Source: Candidatus Heimdallarchaeota archaeon
GTDB taxonomy: Archaea > Asgardarchaeota > Heimdallarchaeia > Heimdallarchaeales > Kariarchaeaceae
Length of the DNA: 64,000 nt
NCBI GenBank assembly: GCA_026702845.1
Contig: JADCLS010000003.1
Coordinates: 335,978 to 399,977, forward strand
Direction: 5' to 3'
In this document: one piece after another, positions 47,282 to 57,504 of the stretch
Position numbering within the stretch: the stretch's first letter is position 1
Layout: every line of letters starts with the position of its first letter
Notes under the pieces: model-generated
Databases searched by the model: none
Told to the model about the DNA's origin: nothing
What the model saw: only the letters and a program-made list of their open reading frames with translations
Translations under genes and position numbers: made by a program

Positions 47282-47701
47282 TTATATTGTTTTTAAGTTT
47301 CGATATCCCTTGAAGATGACAAAGCCTTGTAAAATGTTGGGTACAAGAAACAGGACAAGTAAATTGAATATTCTACTCATTTCTGGGCCATAGGTAAATA
47401 TCGAACCTATAACAATGAAATTAGCCAAAGAGGTGAGAGCTGCAGGGATGATAATCCACATTCTCTGTTTCCAGAGTTTGCCGAACAGCATGAGAATCAA
47501 TGCCAGGAAGGCAAACACAAACCAGAACATCGCCATACCGATGATAATGAATATAGCACCAACAAGAGCGTCCAATCCTTCAGGATCTGTAAATAAGAAT
47601 ACAACAAACTGGTACATTGTCAGAGCTGCAAGAGCATTGGCTAGTAGATATACCAAGGCAAAAAATGTGGAAAACGCACCAGCGAGATCATTTTGTGACA
47701 T
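47282..47701 (-). CDS. Four-helix membrane protein
   Basis: 139 residues with four evenly spaced membrane helices and short polar loops. The tail is basic (FKGYRNLKTI). No motif identifies a family. The leaderless promoter is clear. Confidence 0.75.
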   Translation of the reverse strand: MSQNDLAGAFSTFFALVYLLANALAALTMYQFVVFLFTDPEGLDALVGAIFIIIGMAMFWFVFAFLALILMLFGKLWKQRMWIIIPAALTSLANFIVIGSIFTYGPEMSRIFNLLVLFLVPNILQGFVIFKGYRNLKTI

Positions 47702-47722
47702 AGACGGGAATCATGCTATCAC

Positions 47723-47731
47723 CTATTAATA
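47723..47731 (-). promoter_or_regulatory. TATA box of the four-helix protein gene
   Basis: Minus-strand tattaatag is centred 26 bases before ATG 47701. Confidence 0.55.
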
Positions 47732-47772
47732 GATACTCTAATTTATACAGATATATAACAATAAAATTTCAT

Positions 47773-49257
47773 TCATTCTGTCTTGATTGTCTCGAGAAAC
47801 TCGGGTGATTTACGGATATGTGTGGCCTGTTCAAAGGCATAGGCTAGTTTGATGATGGTCGGTTCCTCAAAAGGACCTGAAATGAATGATATACCTATGG
47901 GTAATCCACTGATGTAGCCTGCAGGTACAGTGATATTACAGAAACCTGAAACCGCAGCGATATAACTCGTACCCGAACCCCCAGTATAGCTATCTCCATT
48001 AATATGATCGATAAACCATGCTGGCCCTCCTGAATGAGAGATCAAAGCATCCAGATTATGTTCATCCATGAATTCCACAAGTTTTTCCTTGAACTCCTCA
48101 TATAATTTCAACGCATTCTTGTACTCCTCACTATCTAAATCACCCTTATCTAGAGATGAAACAAAATGTTCATGTCCAAAATGTGGAAGTACTGTATCTG
48201 CATGTTCATTGTTGAAATCAATCACATCCTGCATGGAGTGAACCTTAACTGTATCTGGAACGAGCTTAAGATAGGCATTGAGATCCTGTTTGAACTCATG
48301 GAGTAAAACACTGAACTCCGCATCTCCTAATTTCTCCACAGAGGGGAATTTCTCAAACTCCACCAGCTCCGCTCCCTGTGATTTTAACATCTCCATTGCT
48401 GTTTCCATGATCTTCCCAACCTTTTTATTGGATTGCATGATCGATGGGCAGTAACCTAATCGTGTACCTTGAAGTCCCTCTTTATCGAGAAATGTCGTGT
48501 AGTCCTTATATCCCTTCTCTGCCTGCTCAGTCACAGTATCTCGAGAATCATGTTCCACCATTGCTCCTAATAGAATGGCAGCATCCTCAACTGTTCTTGC
48601 CATGGGACCTGCAGTATCTTGACTGTGTGCAATGGGGATGATCCCTGATCTGCTAACCAAGCCTATACTGGGTTTAATTCCTACGATACCATTGGTTGTT
48701 GATGGACAGATAACCGATCCATCTGTCTCAGTACCCACTGCCACGGTGCATAAATTGGCTGCCACTGCCACAGCTGATCCAGAGGAAGATCCACATGGAT
48801 TACGATCCAGTGCATAGGGATTGCGTGTCTGTCGCCCCCTACTGCTCCACCCAGAACTGGATTTCTGTCCTCTGAAATTTGCCCATTCAGATAAATTTGC
48901 CTTGGCTAGGATGATTGCTCCTGCTTCTCTTAATTGCTTGACGACAAAAGCATCCTCCCTGGCATAGTTACCCTCGAGAGCAAGAGACCCTGCAGTTGTC
49001 ATCATCTTATCTGCAGTATCAATGTTGTCCTTGAGTACGACTGGGATACCATGTAATACTCCTCTGATTTTTCCACTTTTACGCTCCTCATCAAGCGATC
49101 TGGCTATATCCATGGCTTCAGGATTGATCTCAATGATGGCATTGGTTTTCTTATCAATCTCTTCTATCCGTTCCAGGTACTTTCTAGTCAATTCTTCCGA
49201 TGTCATGGCATCTTTTTCGAATAATTGCTGTAGTTCTTTTATGCTGTACTCCTTCAT
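47773..49257 (-). CDS. Amidase-signature family hydrolase
   Basis: A full-length (494 residues) amidase-signature enzyme. The Ser-cisSer-Lys triad is present: K76 in VVLKDN, the cis-Ser in CGSSSGSA (about 157-158) and the nucleophile Ser in TETDGSVICP (about 181). It hydrolyses amides. The lack of gatB/gatC next to it and the overall resemblance to stand-alone amidases argue against GatA. Cytosolic, with no signal peptide. A TATA-like ggaaataaaa is about 25 bases before ATG 49257. Confidence 0.9.
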   Translation of the reverse strand: MKEYSIKELQQLFEKDAMTSEELTRKYLERIEEIDKKTNAIIEINPEAMDIARSLDEERKSGKIRGVLHGIPVVLKDNIDTADKMMTTAGSLALEGNYAREDAFVVKQLREAGAIILAKANLSEWANFRGQKSSSGWSSRGRQTRNPYALDRNPCGSSSGSAVAVAANLCTVAVGTETDGSVICPSTTNGIVGIKPSIGLVSRSGIIPIAHSQDTAGPMARTVEDAAILLGAMVEHDSRDTVTEQAEKGYKDYTTFLDKEGLQGTRLGYCPSIMQSNKKVGKIMETAMEMLKSQGAELVEFEKFPSVEKLGDAEFSVLLHEFKQDLNAYLKLVPDTVKVHSMQDVIDFNNEHADTVLPHFGHEHFVSSLDKGDLDSEEYKNALKLYEEFKEKLVEFMDEHNLDALISHSGGPAWFIDHINGDSYTGGSGTSYIAAVSGFCNITVPAGYISGLPIGISFISGPFEEPTIIKLAYAFEQATHIRKSPEFLETIKTE

Positions 49258-49399
49258 AATTCAGAATATTTAGCTGGAAATAAAAGTATATTGTGTACTG
49301 GTGATGTATTTATCTTATTCTAGCACAATCTTGAGTGTATGAATTCTTTGATTTTCACAATACTCATTTGATACTTGAATTATTTGTATTCAAGGTTTG

Positions 49400-51334
49400 T
49401 TAAATATCAATTTGATCCTCAGTAATTTTCTGATAAGCAAGTACCCAATCATACTCAATTTTCACCACTTTTCCCTTGAGGTGGGGAAAAGATGATGGAA
49501 ATACATTGATGAAGGGTTGAGTGATTTTCTTTTTAAATTCAGTCATTTTCTTCTCATGCTCATCCTCATGATGCTTGTAGAGTGATTCTAATGTTTTGAT
49601 GATATCAGAACGGGTAAATAATCCAACAGGGATGAGTTCTTTGGTATCTTTCTTCTCAATAGTAATTGCCACTCGTCCAATTCCATTACGATACATGAGG
49701 TCAATTGCATCCTTGACAGATTTATGTGGAGCTAAACTGATCACCTGTGTCGTCATGATATCGCCTATGACTAAATCCTCCCTATTCTCAATTTTTGACC
49801 TTCTAAGGTCTGTTAATGTTACTACCCCTTTGAGGTGATTCTCACGATCAATAACTATGTAACCTGAATGATGATAACTAACGAAAATGTCTGGTAACAT
49901 ACTGGTGGGTGTATCTTCATATATGCAGACTACAGATGATGACATGACATCGCGCACCGGAATAAAGTTGAGTGCATCATCTACTGTTCTAACATGAGTG
50001 GAGAGGCCATATCGAACTAATGATTCGGTGTAGATTGACTCCTTTAACAGATAATTATGTAATAGGTAGCTGACCGCAATAACCAGCATTAATGCAGCGA
50101 ATATTTGATATTCTCCAGCCATTTCTGTCGTGATAATGACCATAGTCAGTGGTGCCCTGGCTATTCCCCCAAAGAGTGATGCCATGCCTAACACTGCATA
50201 CAATCCAGGATTAATATTAAGAGATGGAAACAGGATATGTAAAATCAATCCATAGGCCACTCCGGTGAGCGCACCCATCAGCAATGAAGGTGAGAAAACA
50301 CCACCTGATTGTCCAGATCCTAGAGAGAGAGATGTAATAAGGATTTTTACAAGTAGGAACAAGATGAGCATTCCAATTAGGGATACAATCTGCTCGTGAG
50401 GTTTATTATAATAATCATGCCCCAGTAGTGCATTCTGAATCAGTGCATAACTCGACCCACGAAGGTCATGAGTTGATAGGGACAGCAGGATACCTACAAT
50501 TAACCCTGCAACACTGGTTTTGATCCATAATGCTATCTTCCAAGCATTAAATTTTCTCTCTGAGAATTCAAGGCTTTTCTGCCAGAAAATACCTACAATT
50601 GCAATAATCAATCCCATTAAGAGAATAAAGACATACTCGATAGAATTGCCAACAGTGTATCCTGGTACCTCAAATACTGATTCATAGTTATTCAGGATAA
50701 TATTATTGGTGGCTATAGCTGTAGCACTGCCCACAATCACTGGTATTACAGAACGAAGGGTAATTGATGCGAGCAATACTTCTATCCCAAACAAAGCTCC
50801 ACCAAGTGGAGCATTAAACACTGCAGCTATCCCGGAGGATGCTCCTGTAGCAATGAGAATATTGATTTCACTTTTTGTTAATTTGAATTTCTGACCCAAA
50901 ACAGAACCCAAACCTGCACCGATCTGAGCTATAGGTCCCTCTGAACCAGCAGAATTTCCAGTTCCAATAGTAATGATAGATAGAATAAACTTCGCTACAG
51001 GTACTCGTGGTCTGATAATGCCATCATTAGTATGCATTGCCTTCATGACATTGGGTATGCCGTGTCCTTTGGCCTCACTTGCTATTTTCATCACACCAAA
51101 TCCAACGATTCCACCCCCGATTGCTGGGATTAGAATAATGATCAGGAATTTCAGAACGGGATGTAATGGCTCAAGCCACGTGAAAACTGAATGCTCAGAC
51201 CCATAAATCCACTCATCAAGCATCTCAACTGCATTTCTGAATACAAAACCGGTGAGTGATGCAACTATACCAATTGATATGGCATAGAAGTTGATCTTTA
51301 TCTCTTGCTGATTCTGTGAATATAGGTCTATCAT
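49400..51334 (-). CDS. ClC-type chloride channel/antiporter with two CBS domains
   Basis: A voltage-gated-chloride-channel family protein. About ten or more membrane helices include the anion-site loops GTGNSAGSEGP (with the gating Glu) and SGGVFSP. Two CBS domains form the cytosolic C-terminus (VRDVMSSSVVCIYED, and IGDIMTTQVISLAPH), which usually bind adenine nucleotides and regulate transport. The open frame extends to ATG 51421, but a TATA box 27 bases before ATG 51334 and the shape of the N-terminus support the shorter form (about 644 residues). It may move Cl- or another anion, possibly coupled to protons. Confidence 0.92.
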   Translation of the reverse strand: MIDLYSQNQQEIKINFYAISIGIVASLTGFVFRNAVEMLDEWIYGSEHSVFTWLEPLHPVLKFLIIILIPAIGGGIVGFGVMKIASEAKGHGIPNVMKAMHTNDGIIRPRVPVAKFILSIITIGTGNSAGSEGPIAQIGAGLGSVLGQKFKLTKSEINILIATGASSGIAAVFNAPLGGALFGIEVLLASITLRSVIPVIVGSATAIATNNIILNNYESVFEVPGYTVGNSIEYVFILLMGLIIAIVGIFWQKSLEFSERKFNAWKIALWIKTSVAGLIVGILLSLSTHDLRGSSYALIQNALLGHDYYNKPHEQIVSLIGMLILFLLVKILITSLSLGSGQSGGVFSPSLLMGALTGVAYGLILHILFPSLNINPGLYAVLGMASLFGGIARAPLTMVIITTEMAGEYQIFAALMLVIAVSYLLHNYLLKESIYTESLVRYGLSTHVRTVDDALNFIPVRDVMSSSVVCIYEDTPTSMLPDIFVSYHHSGYIVIDRENHLKGVVTLTDLRRSKIENREDLVIGDIMTTQVISLAPHKSVKDAIDLMYRNGIGRVAITIEKKDTKELIPVGLFTRSDIIKTLESLYKHHEDEHEKKMTEFKKKITQPFINVFPSSFPHLKGKVVKIEYDWVLAYQKITEDQIDI

Positions 51335-51356
51335 TAGTGTCCAAACCCTTTTATGG

Positions 51357-51365
51357 TTTATAAAA
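51357..51365 (-). promoter_or_regulatory. TATA box of the ClC gene
   Basis: Minus-strand ttttataaa is centred 27 bases before ATG 51334. Confidence 0.55.
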
Positions 51366-51516
51366 TTGAATATATGGAACTTGATCAACAGTGATGACCA
51401 ATCAGAATTACGTATATCCATTGTATTGCTTGGGGATATTTATGCTCCTATTTTATGTGATCTATCCAAATATCACTCTTCAAGCTTATTAATCCAATAT
51501 TTAATATGTGTCTAGT

Positions 51517-52284
51517 ATGTTCTTCAGAGATAAACTGCTGGAAAAGCTGAAAACAGAGGGTTACTCAGCAGAAAAACTGGTTGAAGGCTATCGAATTGTG
51601 CTGGAGAAGGTGAATATTGACATTATGACAGTTAAAGTGGATGATGAGGTTCCATCTATGGTATATCCATCCCTTGTATATACAGTTATGACCTCTCTAT
51701 TCAAAGATCATTCGTACCGTATTGATTGTTCCATCTGGGGCATTTATTTACCCGATTTTGTGCTAGATAAAGCTACTGGCACTGAGGAACATTTCAAGAT
51801 CTCTTCATATCAACCAGCTGAAGTCATTGATTTTTTTGAATCTGGATACCTCACGAATCGATTGTCAACAATTGTGAACAAGCGAAGAGGAATGATTAGC
51901 TGCTCAGAACAGGTATGGGGTATGGAATATGAGATTCCACATGATGATGAACTTCTCTTTGTGGAATTGGATCACTTGATGAAATTAATCAAGAAGATAC
52001 AACGGCTGAATACTGAACGTCCAGCTTATATCTCAAGATACGTATGTCATTATTGCAATGTAGAAATAAGTTTCTTGGGAAATACCTGTGATCATTGTGG
52101 TTCACAATCTCCAGTGTGCATCATCTGTCGTGATGATCCCAAACCAGAGGAGAAGATAAGTATGCTACTGTGTTGTTCCAGCTATGCCCATACAGATCAT
52201 CTGAATATATGGTTGAATCAACATAATAGCTGCCCTTATTGTAATAAATCACACCCTCGACGTATGGATGTCATTGAATATTGA
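51517..52284 (+). CDS. Zinc-ribbon plus RING-like protein, copy A
   Basis: The N-terminal 170 residues form an unrecognised alpha/beta domain. A zinc ribbon follows (CHYC, then CDHCG), and the C-terminus is RING-like: CIIC, a 14-residue loop, LLCCSSYAH-TD-H, then IWL and CPYC. The W-L before C-P-x-C and the paired H-x2-H echo RING-H2 fingers, though the third and fourth ligands are an adjacent C-C pair. It could act as an E3-type ubiquitin ligase, as Asgard archaea have ubiquitin systems, but no E1, E2 or ubiquitin gene is here. A paralogous C-terminus is at 61759. ATG 51517 is chosen over GTG 51508. Confidence 0.7.
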   Translation: MFFRDKLLEKLKTEGYSAEKLVEGYRIVLEKVNIDIMTVKVDDEVPSMVYPSLVYTVMTSLFKDHSYRIDCSIWGIYLPDFVLDKATGTEEHFKISSYQPAEVIDFFESGYLTNRLSTIVNKRRGMISCSEQVWGMEYEIPHDDELLFVELDHLMKLIKKIQRLNTERPAYISRYVCHYCNVEISFLGNTCDHCGSQSPVCIICRDDPKPEEKISMLLCCSSYAHTDHLNIWLNQHNSCPYCNKSHPRRMDVIEY

Positions 52285-52356
52285 CGGTTACGACAGGAAT
52301 CGAACCTGCTTTTACTGGATCAACAGTCCAGGGCTTCTCCAACTAGCTCCGTAACC
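52285..52356 (-). tRNA. tRNA-Asn (anticodon GTT)
   Basis: On the minus strand GGTTACG pairs with CGTAACC. The anticodon arm is CTGGA-CTGTTGA-TCCAG, giving GTT. The T arm is GCAGG-TTCGATT-CCTGT. The discriminator is G, usual for tRNA-Asn, and no CCA is encoded. No intron is seen. It is 72 bases long, and its 3' end touches the stop codon of the converging RING-like gene. Confidence 0.95.
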
Positions 52357-52585
52357 AATGAATATGAGACGCAGGTCAACCCTGCATGAGTTTTACCTGC
52401 CTATAGTATTGAAATTACTTGAATAATTATTGCTCTGAAGGCTATTCATTGTATTCACCTACCTCTTCATCCATTAAAAATCTATCCTAAGTCCACAAAG
52501 TAGAAAGATATGATATTTCATATGGAGTTTTCCAAAATTATAAATCCCCTTCAATTATTCAAATTCTCCAGTTTCGGGTAGAAAT

Positions 52586-53491
52586 CTAGGAGTCCCGAGA
52601 GGTGACCGAAAGTATTCGTTTCATAGATGCAAGAATAACATAGAGGGGTATGTACATTAGCTGTAAGGGATAGATGGTATTGACAACATTTGAGGAGCTA
52701 AAAATCTCAGGTTCTCCAAAGAATTCATTGAATGATATTTCATTGATCTCAGAATAGTACCTTTCATCAAAATAATCACTTTTGTATTGGTCCCACATCA
52801 ACAGGATTCCTGTTTCCTTATCAATCACAGCTTCTCCAGAAAGGGAGTAATAGGAATGTGGGTTTGGACCTAATTTCCAAGCCATCCTGCCTTTGTACGT
52901 AACCATCTCATCTACAGTGTACGTAAATTGGTTTAAATAAATAATATCACCCACACTCCAGTTAACTGCACCATCCCTCAGTATATTGAATCGTGCTCCC
53001 CGGGGGTTGAAATAATACCTCATACTGTGCACCGGATTATCGAACCAATCCCTATATTCCTCCATCATTTGGATCAAATCATACTCCAGTGTCGTAGTCC
53101 GTATGTTGTATGTGTCTGCTTCAATAGTAGTAATACTGGACAATTCTATAGTTGTAGTATTACTCAAGTATACATCTAGACTGGAATTATTAGACACTAT
53201 TAATACCATGGTGAGATTCTCAGGTGATAAAATCAGTTCATCCCTGGAAAGGTAAGACGAGTAATCGTATGTATGGGTCTCATTGACAGTTATCAGATCT
53301 GAAGTAAACGACTGGAATACATATCTGGAATCAATATTCATGGTTTGAACCTGCACTGAAGATCCACGATCGGTATTCATCTCATAAATACTGTGATAAC
53401 TCAGTTCGAATTCATTTCCTCTCTCATTCTGTCCAAAACTTGGAGCAATCGAGAGCACCAACAGACATAAGAGCAAAATGAATTTATGCAT
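52586..53491 (-). CDS. Secreted protein, paralogue of the gene at 7894-8778
   Basis: ATG 53491 begins a signal peptide (FILLLCLLVLSIAPSFGQ); the frame runs 42 residues further upstream but a TATA-like element 25 bases before the ATG fixes this start. The ectodomain shares with 7894-8778 the ordered elements ARFNILR, NWSVGD, YTVDEMV, AWKL and KETGILLMW. A hydrophobic C-terminal segment (YPLQLMYIPLYVILASM) precedes a basic end. Probably an anchored surface protein. Function unknown. Confidence 0.8.
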   Translation of the reverse strand: MHKFILLLCLLVLSIAPSFGQNERGNEFELSYHSIYEMNTDRGSSVQVQTMNIDSRYVFQSFTSDLITVNETHTYDYSSYLSRDELILSPENLTMVLIVSNNSSLDVYLSNTTTIELSSITTIEADTYNIRTTTLEYDLIQMMEEYRDWFDNPVHSMRYYFNPRGARFNILRDGAVNWSVGDIIYLNQFTYTVDEMVTYKGRMAWKLGPNPHSYYSLSGEAVIDKETGILLMWDQYKSDYFDERYYSEINEISFNEFFGEPEIFSSSNVVNTIYPLQLMYIPLYVILASMKRILSVTSRDS

Positions 53492-53716
53492 CACTTCTCT
53501 ATACCATATTCTTACTAATAAAGCTGTGTAGTATGTTTCATTTAATTCTAACCTCGGTTGGAAAAGATATCTACAATATATGTAGATCGTAGGGGGAAGA
53601 AACACTAAGATATTCACTTGAAATTATCAATTCTTCATCTTCTCAAAGCCATGGAAACAGATGGAACTGATGAACTGAAACCTCGAATTGAAAAGATAAA
53701 AGATATGAGAATCAGG

Positions 53717-56422
53717 CTATCGTCGTCTACTCAGCACCGTGCCCGTTGCAGAAATGAAAATTCCGAGGATAATAATTAAGGGAAATAGAAGAACCACCAC
53801 CCAGTCATTGTTTGCTTGATAGTTGATTTGAAATTCAAATTCTCTGGGGAATTCTGATATCGATCTGATTTTGTACGTTCCAGACTCAAGCAGTGAGTTA
53901 TTCTCGAGTAATCCAACATATTCCCAGGCATCTCTCATTATATAGAGCTCGAACTGAGCCGTTCTCTTCAAGGTATTGACATATGATAGGCTGATAATAT
54001 TCTGAGTTATGGCCACTGTGAAATACACATCATGGATTACTAACCGGGCATGAAGATCAAGGGGATGATTATCAAAAAAGCCATCAGAATTGGAATCAGT
54101 TCCATTATAATCCACCCAGTAGTTGTAATCAAAAATGTAATTTGTTAATTCAAAACTAACTTCATGAAGTATATTGTATTTGGCTATGACCTGGCTGGAT
54201 TCTAATTCCATTCTACTGATGTTGCAGTACTGAATGGAGAATTCACTGTTTATCAGATGTAATTCGGTGATATTCAAATAAGTGATAGAACCAATAGAAT
54301 CATAAATATCGATAAATTCATGTGTAGTATCATCAATATTCAGTGTCTCATTATAGTATAACGCATAGGATAACTCCTCATTATTCATGAGCATCAGGTT
54401 TTCTTCAAAAACAATTTCAGTATCTCCCTCAGGAACAACCTTTGAGATATTGAATTTGTTCTGATAGAAATCAACTGTTGAATTTATCATTTTTACTTTG
54501 TTATACTTAATCTCATTAGACGAGAAACTGACCGAGGATTCTCTTATACTAATAGAATTTAGAGAATTAGTAGGATTAAAATAAGGGTATGAACTGTAAT
54601 ATCCTTTACCCAGTAGACCCTCAAAGAATTCAACAGAAGAATTATCGATGGTGATATACCCGTTTGTATAGGTCAGGTTACTTAATATCACATTCCTGGA
54701 GTTTATGATATCGAGGTTCAGACGTCCATCTACTTGCCAATTGATAATTTTGATGGGCTTTGTTGTGTTGATAATATCCGCATTTGTGAATCTCAGATCG
54801 GCAGCATCGAGAATATATGTTCCATCCTCCATAGGAAGGCTAATCAGGTCATCATCCCCTTGGAAATATATATTGAATATGCTGCCTAAATCCAGTTCAA
54901 CTGATCTATTTGCACCAACTGAGATCATCTCAACTCTGTAAATATACATCTTTTCTAGAATTATATTACTTCTAGATGTTTTCGTCAGTATCAGAACTTC
55001 TGATCCATTTATTTTCTTGTAGATTGAATAGGTAACAGGATCCCCTTGTGTCTGTATTGCCTCAATTGATATATTGCGATACATGTTATAATTCTCAACA
55101 AAATTGTAATAGTCATAAAACAGAAAAACATCTGTGATTTTCAATCTGGGGTGATAATCATAAATACCGTTTTTAGAATAGAAAATATCAACTATACCAT
55201 CGCCATCCTCATCAGTAGTATTGAACCCATGATAATAATTATAATCAAAATATCCAGAATAGCCATACCTTTCGAAAGTGCTATTGAAGAACATATTGAA
55301 TTTGAATAAACTGTTTTTGCAATCCTCGAGTAAAACATCTACTTTAGTGAAATTGTTGAAATAGATCAGATTCTGAGAATTGGTTATGTTAAGTGGAAGA
55401 TAGTTATCATTCAAATTCTCAAATTTCACCTCTCCATTTACAAATGTACTACGTGAGAGGTCAATATTGGAGTTATCAGCTTTGATCAGAATTCCCCCAT
55501 CTGGGTCAATAAATGTGGAATTGCTTATTCTGATGAGGGATTCCGATATGTAAAGTAGAGGAGTCCTCTCTGCAGTCAGAGGGTAGTCAAAATCTCCACT
55601 GATAACAGATGAGTTAAGTAAAATATTATATGAGAACAGAATTGTCATAAAACTAATATCTCGAATGGTGATATTCAGGTCATGAGCATGTATAATCAAG
55701 ATTTCATGATATGGATTGGGTAGAAACTCCATGGAACCTTCAATATCTTCAAAAATTGCTACATTTCCGCCATTGATAGTCAGATTATTTCCAGTAATAC
55801 TATTAATTGACCACAAATCAATAGATCTGAATAACTTTATACCATACCCAGAGATAAGTTCAAAATTGATATTTGATACTGAATTTCTTAACTCTATACA
55901 GTAATCTGCATATATGATATTGTCAAATATTTGACAATAATCAGTAGATGTAATTATAATAGTTCCCTCTACATAATTGTGAGATAACTCAATATCATTT
56001 CCTTGATAAATCTGTAGGATGGCTACATCTTGCCTATTGGAGATAATTGAATTGTTAGAGATTAGTATATGTTGTGAGGTTTCGAATTTTAATTTAAATT
56101 CACCAATATCTTTCCAGGTATAATTAAATGTATTATTAACAATTAATGCATGGTAGACATATTTTAGGGATAAATTGATGTTTAAGAGTGTATGATTGCT
56201 TATCTTGAAGTAGAGGTCAGTGTATGCTATATAGGTGTCCTGGGTGATATTCAGAATGAATGGGTCCTGCCTGGTTCCATTTCCAGCAATTGCTGATGCC
56301 TTCAACTCGGCATTTCCAGAAATAAGGTTCAGGTCAAGATTCAGATTATTCTGATATCCTGCATCAATTGGTAACAGAGAAAGAAGAACAGAGAAGATAA
56401 GAAACCATCCCTTGAAACGCAT
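53717..56422 (-). CDS. Large right-handed beta-helix surface protein
   Basis: Signal peptide (RFKGWFLIFSVLLSLL) from ATG 56422; then some 850 residues rich in Asn, Ile and Ser with regular short strands (for example ISNNSIISN, LSHNYVEGTI), typical of NosD/pectate-lyase-like parallel beta-helices. Two D-x-[DN]-x-D-G loops (TTDEDGDGIVD, SNSDGFFDNHP) recall calcium sites. One membrane helix and SRRR end the protein. Such helices bind or cut polysaccharides; no catalytic residues can be named. A TATA-like gtttaaatac lies 27 bases before the ATG. Confidence 0.82.
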   Translation of the reverse strand: MRFKGWFLIFSVLLSLLPIDAGYQNNLNLDLNLISGNAELKASAIAGNGTRQDPFILNITQDTYIAYTDLYFKISNHTLLNINLSLKYVYHALIVNNTFNYTWKDIGEFKLKFETSQHILISNNSIISNRQDVAILQIYQGNDIELSHNYVEGTIIITSTDYCQIFDNIIYADYCIELRNSVSNINFELISGYGIKLFRSIDLWSINSITGNNLTINGGNVAIFEDIEGSMEFLPNPYHEILIIHAHDLNITIRDISFMTILFSYNILLNSSVISGDFDYPLTAERTPLLYISESLIRISNSTFIDPDGGILIKADNSNIDLSRSTFVNGEVKFENLNDNYLPLNITNSQNLIYFNNFTKVDVLLEDCKNSLFKFNMFFNSTFERYGYSGYFDYNYYHGFNTTDEDGDGIVDIFYSKNGIYDYHPRLKITDVFLFYDYYNFVENYNMYRNISIEAIQTQGDPVTYSIYKKINGSEVLILTKTSRSNIILEKMYIYRVEMISVGANRSVELDLGSIFNIYFQGDDDLISLPMEDGTYILDAADLRFTNADIINTTKPIKIINWQVDGRLNLDIINSRNVILSNLTYTNGYITIDNSSVEFFEGLLGKGYYSSYPYFNPTNSLNSISIRESSVSFSSNEIKYNKVKMINSTVDFYQNKFNISKVVPEGDTEIVFEENLMLMNNEELSYALYYNETLNIDDTTHEFIDIYDSIGSITYLNITELHLINSEFSIQYCNISRMELESSQVIAKYNILHEVSFELTNYIFDYNYWVDYNGTDSNSDGFFDNHPLDLHARLVIHDVYFTVAITQNIISLSYVNTLKRTAQFELYIMRDAWEYVGLLENNSLLESGTYKIRSISEFPREFEFQINYQANNDWVVVLLFPLIIILGIFISATGTVLSRRR

Positions 56423-56639
56423 CAAATAGTGTATCTCCATGAGAGTATTTAAACTGAGATGATGAATTTGGATTAATTATCATCATTTTTTAAGATATAA
56501 AACTCAGACTGTATTCAACTATAATTCGTTAGTTGGAGATACATACAAACCAATTGATTCAAAACAGAGCATCACAAAGGGTAAATTATATACTTGCATT
56601 GGATATATATTTATATTACAATATGGCTGTGGATTACGA

Positions 56640-57176
56640 ATGAGTAAGATCAGTACTATAATTATTCTATCTCTATTACTGATGTCCTTTTCTGTACCTA
56701 CCCAAGCATTATTCCCAGGTGAACACACAATAAAATTCGAACTTATCACAATTACTGCAGAAAATAAAGAATGGGGAATGGAAGAATATCACTGGAAGAT
56801 TGGGGATACAGCAGATCCTTTGGAATACAAAATTAATAACCCGAGGTATGGTGCTGATCTTGATGAGGTAGCATTCTTTGATGTTACCTTATCTGAGGAT
56901 GTAATCTATACCATTATTCTTGTAGATAAGGATTTCTCACTTGATTGGGGATCGAAAAATGATGATGAAGTTATAACTCTGGAACTTGTAATTACTAAAC
57001 CAGAGCTTGAAATGGTGACTGTGAATACCGAAGACATCAGTACTGGAGAATCAAGTACCTTTGGTACTAATGACTGGCTCACGATAACTGTGATAAGTCG
57101 TAACACAGGAAATGCAGTATATTCTGGTGATATTCAATTTTTTGTGAATTCAAATTATAGCTTTCCTGAAATCTAG
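56640..57176 (+). CDS. Secreted beta-rich protein without membrane tail
   Basis: Signal peptide (STIIILSLLLMSFSVPTQA), then about 150 residues predicted mostly beta, with an acidic KIGDTADPLEYKI-like stretch reminiscent of a C2-like sandwich and a second small domain ending FFVNSNYSFPEI. No C-terminal helix, so it may be released or bound to a partner. I cannot name the family. It lies divergent to the beta-helix gene. Confidence 0.7.
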   Translation: MSKISTIIILSLLLMSFSVPTQALFPGEHTIKFELITITAENKEWGMEEYHWKIGDTADPLEYKINNPRYGADLDEVAFFDVTLSEDVIYTIILVDKDFSLDWGSKNDDEVITLELVITKPELEMVTVNTEDISTGESSTFGTNDWLTITVISRNTGNAVYSGDIQFFVNSNYSFPEI

Positions 57177-57276
57177 TATCTAGCAGTACAACTGTTTGAT
57201 AATCCAAGATCCTCCAACATTTTATTGATCATACCCGGAATAGCTTAATGTAGCTGTATAATCAAAGAGAGTCTTG

Positions 57277-57504
57277 ATGGATAGAAATACAAAGATTAGG
57301 ACTTTTACCTATTCTATTACTCTGCCAGTCTTGGTTCTACTGATTATTGTTCAAGATATGTATCCAATCCTTTACTGGCCATTCAAGGAGAATCCGAGGA
57401 TGAGAATTCCTACACTAGGTGCCATTCTATTTGTCATTTTCTGGTTCATCGTGAATGAAACAGCGAAGAAACTATTCATTGAGGACAAATACATCCAAGA
57501 GTAG
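57277..57504 (+). CDS. Small two-helix membrane protein
   Basis: 75 residues with two membrane helices (YSITLPVLVLLIIVQDMY and LGAILFVIFWFIVNETA), a short loop with K-E-N-P-R, and a polar tail. No recognised family. TTG 57274 is adjacent; ATG 57277 is the likelier start. Confidence 0.6.
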   Translation: MDRNTKIRTFTYSITLPVLVLLIIVQDMYPILYWPFKENPRMRIPTLGAILFVIFWFIVNETAKKLFIEDKYIQE

